Part shown: positions 1 to 6,745 of the stretch, piece after piece
Position numbering within the stretch: the stretch's first letter is position 1
Layout: each line of letters begins with the position of its first letter
Assembly: GCA_002392745.1 (NCBI GenBank)
Contig: DGHR01000003.1
Coordinates: 279,008 to 343,007 of the forward strand
Direction of reading: 5' to 3'
DNA from: Bacteroidales bacterium UBA3843
GTDB lineage: Bacteria > Bacteroidota > Bacteroidia > Bacteroidales > Paludibacteraceae
DNA: 64,000 bases
Notes under the pieces: generated by a model
What the model saw: only the letters and a program-made list of their open reading frames with translations
Databases searched by the model: none
Told to the model about the DNA's origin: nothing
Position numbers and translations under genes: made by a program

Positions 1-283
1 AGTTGCCCAGCATCTCGAACATCGTATGGTGGTACGTATCGTGCCCCACTTCCTCCAGGTCGTTATGTTTGCCGCTCACGCGGAGACATTTCTGGCTGTC
101 TGCCACACGCGGATATTTGATGGGGTCGTTGCCGAGGATGATGCCCTTCCATGGGTTCATGCCGGCATTGGTGAACATTAATGTAGGGTCATCTTTGATG
201 ACCATCGGCGCCGAGGGAACGACTTGGTGTCCCTTCGATGCCATGAAGTCCAGAAAGGACTTACGGATTTCGTTACTTGTCAT
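1..283 (-). CDS. alaS: Alanyl-tRNA synthetase, N-terminal fragment (cut by window edge)
   Basis: The minus strand from the ATG at 283 reads MTSNEIRKSFLDFMASKGHQ, followed by VVPSAPM, DDPTLMFTNAGM and a cysteine-containing KCLRVSGKHNDLE stretch. This is the N-terminal catalytic core of class II AlaRS, which charges tRNA-Ala in the cytoplasm. About 94 codons are present and the rest lies beyond position 1. It starts 24 bp after the pdxA stop with no promoter between, so it is probably the third gene of a nitroreductase-pdxA-alaS transcript. Identity is certain from the motifs; only the length is unknown. Confidence 0.93.
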   Translation of the reverse strand, partial: MTSNEIRKSFLDFMASKGHQVVPSAPMVIKDDPTLMFTNAGMNPWKGIILGNDPIKYPRVADSQKCLRVSGKHNDLEEVGHDTYHHTMFEMLGN

Positions 284-307
284 TATATTGGTTGTTTATT
301 TTGCTTT

Positions 308-1480
308 TTACTCCTTGGTACTTGGCACTTGGTCACTTGGTACTTGGTCACTTGGTACTTGGTCACTTGGTACTTGGTCACTTGGTACTTGGTTGAACCT
401 GTTCCCGCCGGTAGTGGTCTTAAAGTCTATAAACTCGCGGCGCGGACGGCCTTCTTTGTCTTCGCGTTCAATGAATGGCAATGGATTAGCCCGCAGCTCG
501 TCATATTCGGCACGCGCTTTGAGCACATCTATCGCCATATAAATGGCGTTGCGCATGGACGCAGGGTCTGCCTGGTCTTTGCCGGCGATATCATATCCGG
601 TGCCGTGGTCTGGAGAGGTGCGAACGATATCCAGCCCTGCCGTGTAATTCACGCCGCTCATATCCAATGTCTTGAAAGGAATCAGACCCTGGTCGTGATA
701 CATGGCCAGCACGGCGTCAAAATGAGTGAAATGACCGCTGCCGAAGAATCCGTCTGAGGCATATGGTCCAAAGGCCCATATACCCTGCTCGTTCGCTTTC
801 TGTATAGCCGGAGCGATTATCTCCTGCTCCTCCTTGCCCAGCAGCCCGCTGTCGCCGGCATGCGGATTGAGCGCCAGCACGGCTATGCGGGGCTTCTCCA
901 TGCCGAAATCGCGTTTCAGAGACTGGTTCAGCACATTCAGTTTGCCCAGGATGCGTTCTTCTGTAATCTGCGAGGGGATATCGGCGATGGCTACATGGTT
1001 GCACACCAACGCTACACGCAGCCCTTCCGAACATAGCATCATCAGGCTGCCGTTGCCTCCGAACTTCTTCTCCAGATACTCCGTATGCCCTCCGTTGAGT
1101 GCTTCTTTGTTAATCGGAGCCGTCACCAATGCCTGTACGCCACCTTCCTTCAAGTCTTTGCACGCACGCTCAAGCGAAGATTTCGCGGCAGCATTGGCTT
1201 CGGGCGAAGGAGTACCCAAGGCAACAGGAGTATTGTCGGGATAGCAGCTTATCAGATTCAACCTGCCGTCCTTCGCCTGACGCGGATCGTCGATGGTGTT
1301 CCATTGGATATTTCGCCATTCCTCGCCAAAAGTCTGGATATGATGTTTGGCAACCACTGCATTGCCGTAAATAACGGGTTTGCACAGTTCGAACATGTGC
1401 CCTTCCAACAGGGCTTTGATGATTACTTCATATCCTACACCGTTGGTATCTCCGGTTGTAATAGCTATCGTAGGTTTCAT
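308..1480 (-). CDS. pdxA: 4-hydroxythreonine-4-phosphate dehydrogenase
   Basis: PdxA oxidises 4-phosphohydroxy-L-threonine in the DXP-dependent route to pyridoxal phosphate. The protein (390 aa) starts MKPTIAITTGDTNGVGYEV and has the family's metal and substrate motifs: TAPINKEAL with a following GGHTEYL histidine, LNPHAGD, and YHDQGLIPFK near residue 262. The core matches full-length Bacteroidetes PdxA, but the last 30 residues or so are unusual: five copies of a five-residue unit (QVPSD) encoded by a 7+8 bp tandem repeat at 313-394 that runs up to the stop. This tail looks like repeat expansion through the original stop and is probably disordered. The gene lies 18 bp downstream of the nitroreductase gene and 24 bp upstream of alaS. 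Confidence 0.95.
   Translation of the reverse strand: MKPTIAITTGDTNGVGYEVIIKALLEGHMFELCKPVIYGNAVVAKHHIQTFGEEWRNIQWNTIDDPRQAKDGRLNLISCYPDNTPVALGTPSPEANAAAKSSLERACKDLKEGGVQALVTAPINKEALNGGHTEYLEKKFGGNGSLMMLCSEGLRVALVCNHVAIADIPSQITEERILGKLNVLNQSLKRDFGMEKPRIAVLALNPHAGDSGLLGKEEQEIIAPAIQKANEQGIWAFGPYASDGFFGSGHFTHFDAVLAMYHDQGLIPFKTLDMSGVNYTAGLDIVRTSPDHGTGYDIAGKDQADPASMRNAIYMAIDVLKARAEYDELRANPLPFIEREDKEGRPRREFIDFKTTTGGNRFNQVPSDQVPSDQVPSDQVPSDQVPSTKE
313..394. repeat. Tandem repeat (7+8 bp unit) in the 3' end of pdxA
   Basis: On the plus strand the motif cttggta alternates with cttggtca, giving a 15-bp unit repeated about five times. Because 15 is a multiple of 3, it reads in frame as the repeated peptide QVPSD in PdxA. 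The sequence resembles the heptamer arrays found in non-coding gaps elsewhere in the window. Confidence 0.9.
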
Positions 1481-1500
1481 AAAATTACAAATTACAAATC
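1481..1500. repeat. Short heptamer array between the nitroreductase gene and pdxA
   Basis: The unit aaattac is repeated twice and continues as aaatc. It fills the whole 18-bp spacer of the operon and touches the nitroreductase stop codon. Confidence 0.6.
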
Positions 1501-2011
1501 AATATTTCTCGTTGTGTATTTTGGAGTACGGCAGTTTGTCCAGGTCATAATCCTTGCGCTCCTCATCTTTGTATCCGAGCGAGACTACGCATAGTACAGT
1601 ACGGTCCTCCGGAATGCCGCAAAGGCTTTTAACCAGTTCTTCCGCACCTTCGCGCTGATAGACCTGGCACCAGCATGCGCCCAATCCCTGTTCTTCAGCC
1701 GCCAACAGCAGATGCTCGGCGGCAATAGCTCCGTCTGCCATCCATGTGTCGCTAAGGCTCGTATCTACCGCCACCACAATGGCCGCCGGCGCAGTGAGAA
1801 ACATCTGGCTGCCGTAGGTACGGCAACCCGCCATCGCCCGTAGTTTCTGCTCGTCGCGAACCACGATAAACTCCCATGGGTTGGTCCGTTTGGACGATGG
1901 TGCCATCAGCGCGCAACGCAGCATGTAGTCAATCTTATCCTGCTCTACCGGTTGATGGGAATACGTGCGGATAGACCGCCTGTGCCGGCACAATTCTATA
2001 AATGAGTCCAT
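1499..2011 (-). CDS. Nitroreductase family protein (FMN-dependent oxidoreductase)
   Basis: A 170-aa protein of the short nitroreductase type. The N-terminal RRSIRTY motif and the APSSKRTNPWEFIVV stretch are the usual FMN-phosphate and FMN-ring contacts of the family. AAEHLLLAAEEQGLGACWC and a C-terminal VVSLGYKDEERK segment complete the fold. Members reduce nitro groups, quinones or flavins with NAD(P)H; the substrate cannot be told from sequence. It is the first gene of the pdxA-alaS operon. The promoter at 2031-2061 leaves a very short leader before the ATG at 2011. Confidence 0.88.
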   Translation of the reverse strand: MDSFIELCRHRRSIRTYSHQPVEQDKIDYMLRCALMAPSSKRTNPWEFIVVRDEQKLRAMAGCRTYGSQMFLTAPAAIVVAVDTSLSDTWMADGAIAAEHLLLAAEEQGLGACWCQVYQREGAEELVKSLCGIPEDRTVLCVVSLGYKDEERKDYDLDKLPYSKIHNEKY

Positions 2012-2030
2012 AATTCTCCAAATTAGCGCA

Positions 2031-2061
2031 CAAAGTTACTGCTTTTTTCTGACATACGCAA
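2031..2061 (-). promoter_or_regulatory. Bacteroidetes-type promoter of nitroreductase-pdxA-alaS
   Basis: On the minus strand TTG (2059-2061) is followed by exactly 20 nt and TAACTTTG (2031-2038). This matches the -33/-7 pattern of the Bacteroidetes housekeeping sigma factor. The ATG lies only 20 nt past the -7 box, so the leader would be about a dozen nucleotides or less. Confidence 0.8.
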
Positions 2062-2152
2062 GCGCGCGCGTTTTTTTTATTGCAAAAGTGCTATTTTCGG
2101 ACAAAAAACAAAAACTTTCGTCTTTTTGCTTTCGTTTTCCAAGTTGTTTTTG

Positions 2153-2160
2153 TACCTTTG
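2153..2160 (+). promoter_or_regulatory. -7 element of the valS promoter
   Basis: TACCTTTG fits the Bacteroidetes -7 consensus TAnnTTTG and lies 46 nt before the valS ATG. No clean TTG is found 20 nt upstream (TTT is there instead), so only the -7 box is assigned. Confidence 0.65.
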
Positions 2161-2206
2161 CACGATTTTTCGTATATCGTAAATTTGTAAATCGTAAATA
2201 GTTCTT

Positions 2207-4927
2207 ATGGAGTCGAAGTACAATCCTACGGAAATTGAATCACGCTGGTACCAATACTGGCTGGACAACAAACTCTTTCACAGCGAGCCGGACGGCCGCG
2301 AACCATTCACTATCGTCATTCCGCCGCCCAACGTAACAGGTGTGCTGCATATGGGCCACGTGCTCAACGAAACCATTCAGGATATCCTGGTGCGACGTGC
2401 CCGTTTGGAGGGCAAGAACGCCTGTTGGGTGCCCGGTACTGACCATGCTTCGATTGCTACTGAGGCAAAGGTCATCAAGCGCCTCAAGGAGCAAGGTATC
2501 AACAAATCCGACCTCACCCGTGAGCAGTTCCTCCGCCATGCGTGGGACTGGACCGACGAGCACGGAGGCATCATCCTCAAACAGCTCCGCAAACTCGGTT
2601 GTTCCTGCGATTGGGACCGCACTGCCTTCACCATGGACGAGACACGTTCCAAGGCGGTTATACATGTCTTCTGCGACCTATACAAAAAAGGCCTCATCTA
2701 CCGTGGCCTGCGTATGGTCAACTGGGACCCGGAGCGCCAGACTGCCCTCTCCGATGAGGAGGTGATTTACCACGACGAACATAACAAGTTCTACTATCTC
2801 CGTTACGAAGTAGCGGAGGAGCCGGGCAAGTACGCCATCGTTGCTACCACCCGTCCGGAGACCATCTTCGGCGATATAGCCGTTTGTATCAACCCAAAAG
2901 AGGAGAAGAACCAGTGGCTCAAAGGCAAGCATGTCATCGTGCCGGGAGTGGGACGCGTCATTCCTATCATCGAGGACCGCTATGTGGAAATCGGTTTCGG
3001 TACAGGATGCCTCAAGGTAACGCCGGCGCACGACGTGAACGACTATGCTCTCGGACAGAAGTACAACCTCCGAACCATTGATATCTTCACGCCGGACGCA
3101 CATCTGAATATGGACACCGTAGAGCCGGAACTGCAGCCCAATGTACGCAAGTACCACGGCATGGACCGCTTCGACTGCCGCAAACAGATTATCGAGGACC
3201 TCAAAGCCCTCAACCTCGTGGAGAAAATCGAGGACTACGACAACAAAGTCGGCTACTCCGAGCGTACCAACGTGCCCATCGAGCCGCGTCTCTCGCTCCA
3301 GTGGTTCGTCAAGATGAAGCATTTTGCGGACATCGCGCTGCCGCCTGTAATGAACGACGACATCGTCTTCTATCCTACTAAATACAAGAACACCTACCGC
3401 AACTGGCTTGAAAACATCAAGGACTGGTGTATCTCCCGCCAGCTCTGGTGGGGACATCGTATTCCGGCGTACTACGATGCGGACCTTCTCGCCCAAACAG
3501 GTTTGGAGAACTATCCGGACGATAAGATTATCGTAGCCGAAAGTTTGGAGGAAGCGCAACGGCTTTCGACTTTGGACTTTGGACTTTCTACTAATCTCGT
3601 TCAGGACGAAGGGGCGCTCGATACATGGTTCAGCTCTTGGCTCTGGCCTATCTCTCTCTTCGACGGTATTGACAAACCGGGCAACAAAGAAATCAACTAC
3701 TACTACCCCACCGCCGACCTCGTTACAGGACCGGATATTATCTTCTTCTGGGTAGCCAGAATGATCATGGCGGGATATGAATACGTAGGCAAGATGCCGT
3801 TCAAGCATGTCTATTTCACAGGTATCGTCCGCGATAAACTGGGTCGCAAGATGTCCAAATCGCTCGGCAACAGTCCCGACCCGCTGGACCTCATCGAGCG
3901 TTTCGGTGCCGACGGCGTCCGTATGGGTATTCTGCTCTCTGCGCCCGCGGGTAACGACATCCTCTATGATGACTCGCTCTGCGAGCAGGGACGTAATTTC
4001 TGCAACAAGATTTGGAACTGCTTCCGCCTTGTCAAAGGCTGGGAAATAAATGACCGGATGGCAAATGACCGGATGGTAAATGCCCAAGCCATCGCTTGGT
4101 TCGGAGCCAAGCTTGGCGAGACCGAGGCGGAGGTTGCAGACCTGTTCTCCAAATACCGTCTCTCCGAGGCCCTTATGACTATCTTCAAACTCTATACCGA
4201 CGAGTTCAGCGGATGGTATCTGGAGATGATCAAACCGGCTTACCAGCAGCCTATTGACCGCGCGACATACGAAGCCACACTCGCGTTCTTCGACCGCCTC
4301 TTGAAACTGCTTCACCCCTTCATGCCGTTCATCACAGAGGAACTCTGGCACGAACTATGCCAACGCAAAGAGGGCGAATCGATCATGGTTGCAACGCCAA
4401 ATCAGACTGGCGAGACACTAACGAGAGAGAATCGGACCGAGACAAAACAGGGAGAGAACAGAGAGCAAACAGAGGGCATCATAGCTCAAATAGAGACCCT
4501 CAAGCAGATTGTTTCCGGCGTACGCAATATCCGTGCGTCGAAGAATATCCCGCAGAAAGAGACGCTGACGCTCTTATTCGAGGGCGCCGACAGCTACGAG
4601 TACGCCGACCTGCTGCAGAAACTCGCAAACGTAGCAATCGCCATGCATGGCGATTCAAACGCCAACTGCGCGAAGTTCATCGTCGGCACGACGGAGTTTG
4701 CCATTCCGATGGATGCGTTCATCAACGTGGACGAGGAACTCAAGAAACTCGAAGCCGACTTGGCGCACCAGCAGGGATTCCTGCGCGGTGTCATGGCGAA
4801 ACTCTCCAACGAACGTTTCGTGCAGAACGCCAAACCGGAAATCGTAGCCCTCGAGCAGAAAAAGAAAAGCGACGCGGAATCCCGCATCGCCTCGCTCGAA
4901 GAAGCTATCAAAGCACTGAAAGGCTGA
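2207..4927 (+). CDS. valS: Valyl-tRNA synthetase
   Basis: A 906-aa class I synthetase that charges tRNA-Val and edits mischarged threonine. It has the HIGH motif as PPPNVTGVLHMGH near residues 38-50, the CP1 editing domain (TTRPETIFGD), LDTWFSSWLWPIS, and the KMSKS loop KMSKSLGNSPDP near residue 547. The anticodon-binding domain and a C-terminal coiled-coil arm (ELKKLEADLAHQQ and onward) follow. Two low-complexity insertions are visible: an array of the 7-mer gactttg at 3568-3588 (LSTLDFGLST) and a 15-bp duplication near 4051-4080 (NDRMANDRMVN). The 3' end overlaps the convergent transporter gene by 20 bp. Confidence 0.97.
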   Translation: MESKYNPTEIESRWYQYWLDNKLFHSEPDGREPFTIVIPPPNVTGVLHMGHVLNETIQDILVRRARLEGKNACWVPGTDHASIATEAKVIKRLKEQGINKSDLTREQFLRHAWDWTDEHGGIILKQLRKLGCSCDWDRTAFTMDETRSKAVIHVFCDLYKKGLIYRGLRMVNWDPERQTALSDEEVIYHDEHNKFYYLRYEVAEEPGKYAIVATTRPETIFGDIAVCINPKEEKNQWLKGKHVIVPGVGRVIPIIEDRYVEIGFGTGCLKVTPAHDVNDYALGQKYNLRTIDIFTPDAHLNMDTVEPELQPNVRKYHGMDRFDCRKQIIEDLKALNLVEKIEDYDNKVGYSERTNVPIEPRLSLQWFVKMKHFADIALPPVMNDDIVFYPTKYKNTYRNWLENIKDWCISRQLWWGHRIPAYYDADLLAQTGLENYPDDKIIVAESLEEAQRLSTLDFGLSTNLVQDEGALDTWFSSWLWPISLFDGIDKPGNKEINYYYPTADLVTGPDIIFFWVARMIMAGYEYVGKMPFKHVYFTGIVRDKLGRKMSKSLGNSPDPLDLIERFGADGVRMGILLSAPAGNDILYDDSLCEQGRNFCNKIWNCFRLVKGWEINDRMANDRMVNAQAIAWFGAKLGETEAEVADLFSKYRLSEALMTIFKLYTDEFSGWYLEMIKPAYQQPIDRATYEATLAFFDRLLKLLHPFMPFITEELWHELCQRKEGESIMVATPNQTGETLTRENRTETKQGENREQTEGIIAQIETLKQIVSGVRNIRASKNIPQKETLTLLFEGADSYEYADLLQKLANVAIAMHGDSNANCAKFIVGTTEFAIPMDAFINVDEELKKLEADLAHQQGFLRGVMAKLSNERFVQNAKPEIVALEQKKKSDAESRIASLEEAIKALKG

Positions 4928-6575
4928 TTAGCAGTTGGCCTGTCAGAACTCTCAGAAACATAGTCAACGGATACACAGTCGAATAAGCAACGGCCGCACG
5001 GTCATTCTTGTTCGACTGTGCTGTTGCATAGGCCAATGCAGGCGGGTCGGTGGTTGAACCGGCTATCAGACCCATCAGGGAGAAATAATCCAGTTTCATC
5101 CACTTGCGGGCGATAAAACCAATCAGCAGCAGCGGCAGCAACGTGATAATCACGCCGTACCCGATCCATACGTATCCGCCGCCTACCAACGTGGGGATAA
5201 AGGTCTTGCCGGCGCCGAAACCCACTGCGGCCAGGAAGAGCGAGATTCCTATCTCGCGGATCATCAGGTTGGCGGAGGTTGTGGTGTAGGTTACCAGGTG
5301 GTACTTGGTTCCGAATGCACCCATCAGTATCGCTACAATCAGCGAACCGCCGGCTAATCCCAGTTTGAACGGCTGGGACAGACCCGGAAGCATAATCGGA
5401 AGCGAACCGAGCGTCACACCCAGCACAATGCCGAAGAACAGGGAAGCCAGGTTGGGGGCATCCAGTTTCTTGGTGGCGTTGCCGAACACTTTGGCTACTT
5501 TGTCCACCGCCTCTTTCTCGCCTACTACGGTCAGACGGTCACCCAGTTGCAAACGCAGCTCGGGAGTGGCCAGCAGCTCGATTCCTGCGCGGCGCACACG
5601 CGTAATCGTTATATGGAGTGCTTCACGTACCTTCAGGTCGCTGATCAGTTTGCCGTTGATCTTCGGCTTGCTCACCACGATATGCTGGCTCACCAGGTGG
5701 ATATTCTTCTCCTTCTCATCCCAGGCAACGTCGGCCAGTTCGCCTAAGAGCAGCACTGTCCGCTCGTTCTTCGCATCCGCTACAAAACGCACCTGGTCAC
5801 CCACATGCAGTTCTGTATCGGCATCGGGCATATATTCATTGCCCTCGCGGTCCAGCAAACGGCTCACTACAATCGTCACGTGGGTCAGCTGTTTCAAGTC
5901 ACGCACGCGGATTCCCTCCACCTGGGGATTGGTCAGACGCATGTCGTAATGGGCTATCTGCTGCACCTCGCCTTTTTCTTGCGCCACCTGCTCTTCCTCT
6001 TTGTCCATCTTGATGCGGAACACCCAGCGGATGAGCATCATTGACACCAGAATGCCTACCACGCCCAGTGGATAAGCCATTGCATAACCACTGGCGATGT
6101 TCGGATTGGCGTTGCCCGTCAGGTCCTGATACGTCTGTTGTGCCGCACCCAGACCCGGTGTATTGGTCACTGCGCCGAACAGCACGCCTGTCATCGTGGC
6201 CATCTCCTCGCCGCTTACTATGTGAATCACATAGGCTGTCAGACAGCCTAACAGCACGATGCCGAGTGCTAACATGTTCAGCCGCAAACCGCCTTTGCCG
6301 AACGAACTGAAGAAACTGGGACCGACTTGCAGACCGATGGAATAAACAAACAGAATCAGACCCAAATCTTTGGCAAACGACTCTACCAGCGGGTCCAGTT
6401 GCATCCCGAAATGACTGCACGCAATCGAGCAGAACAAAATCCAGGTTATTCCAAGCGTGATTCCCTTGAATTTGAGCTTCTCACTCAGGAATATACCTAC
6501 GGCGATAGCGAGCGTCAGCACGAATATCGAGTGTGCTATGCCGCTACCGAAAAACAGACTATTAAACCATTCCAT
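4908..6575 (-). CDS. AspT/YidE-family membrane transporter with two RCK_C domains
   Basis: A 555-aa inner-membrane protein. Hydrophobic N-terminal helices (residues about 10-170) carry the glycine-rich GAVTNTPGLGAAQQ motif of the aspartate:alanine exchanger (AAE) family. Two TrkA-C/RCK_C regulatory domains follow (about 210-375; VRDLKQLTHVTIVVSRLLDREG and the second starting near KINGKLISDLKV). A second set of helices repeats the family motif as GLIAGSTTDPPALAYA. The substrate is unknown; characterised relatives exchange amino acids or dicarboxylates. It has its own promoter at 6626-6656 and converges on valS with a 20-bp overlap. Confidence 0.88.
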   Translation of the reverse strand: MEWFNSLFFGSGIAHSIFVLTLAIAVGIFLSEKLKFKGITLGITWILFCSIACSHFGMQLDPLVESFAKDLGLILFVYSIGLQVGPSFFSSFGKGGLRLNMLALGIVLLGCLTAYVIHIVSGEEMATMTGVLFGAVTNTPGLGAAQQTYQDLTGNANPNIASGYAMAYPLGVVGILVSMMLIRWVFRIKMDKEEEQVAQEKGEVQQIAHYDMRLTNPQVEGIRVRDLKQLTHVTIVVSRLLDREGNEYMPDADTELHVGDQVRFVADAKNERTVLLLGELADVAWDEKEKNIHLVSQHIVVSKPKINGKLISDLKVREALHITITRVRRAGIELLATPELRLQLGDRLTVVGEKEAVDKVAKVFGNATKKLDAPNLASLFFGIVLGVTLGSLPIMLPGLSQPFKLGLAGGSLIVAILMGAFGTKYHLVTYTTTSANLMIREIGISLFLAAVGFGAGKTFIPTLVGGGYVWIGYGVIITLLPLLLIGFIARKWMKLDYFSLMGLIAGSTTDPPALAYATAQSNKNDRAAVAYSTVYPLTMFLRVLTGQLLISLSVL

Positions 6576-6625
6576 TTACTGTGGGTGATTGGTAATTTAT
6601 TGTTGTGATTTCAAAAAACGGCTGC

Positions 6626-6656
6626 AAAGGTACTGCTTTTTCACGACATACGCAAG
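6626..6656 (-). promoter_or_regulatory. Promoter of the AspT/YidE-type transporter
   Basis: On the minus strand TTG (6654-6656), 20 nt, then TACCTTTG (6626-6633). The region is nearly identical to the nitroreductase promoter, sharing cttgcgtatgtc followed by a run of A and gcagta. Confidence 0.8.
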
Positions 6657-6686
6657 TAAAATATGCGTTTTGATATGTCTTTTTTA

Positions 6687-6727
6687 CAAAAAACACGCTC
6701 CGACACATAGCCGGAGCGTATTTTTTT
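6687..6727 (-). terminator. Intrinsic terminator after the pectinesterase gene
   Basis: A perfect 8-bp stem ACGCTCCG / CGGAGCGT (6695-6702 with 6712-6719) is flanked by T-rich tracts on both sides. Read on the minus strand it follows the stop at 6746 and is followed by a run of T. It could also work on the plus strand. Confidence 0.85.
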
Positions 6728-6745
6728 CGCATAAGTAACTATTGC

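Noticed and set aside
3..757. Plus-strand open frames across alaS and the pdxA end
   Set aside because: They are antisense to two recognised enzymes and consist partly of the tandem repeat.
2678..4351. 557-codon open frame on the minus strand inside valS
   Set aside because: It lies opposite an unmistakable valyl-tRNA synthetase; its composition is that of an antisense shadow.
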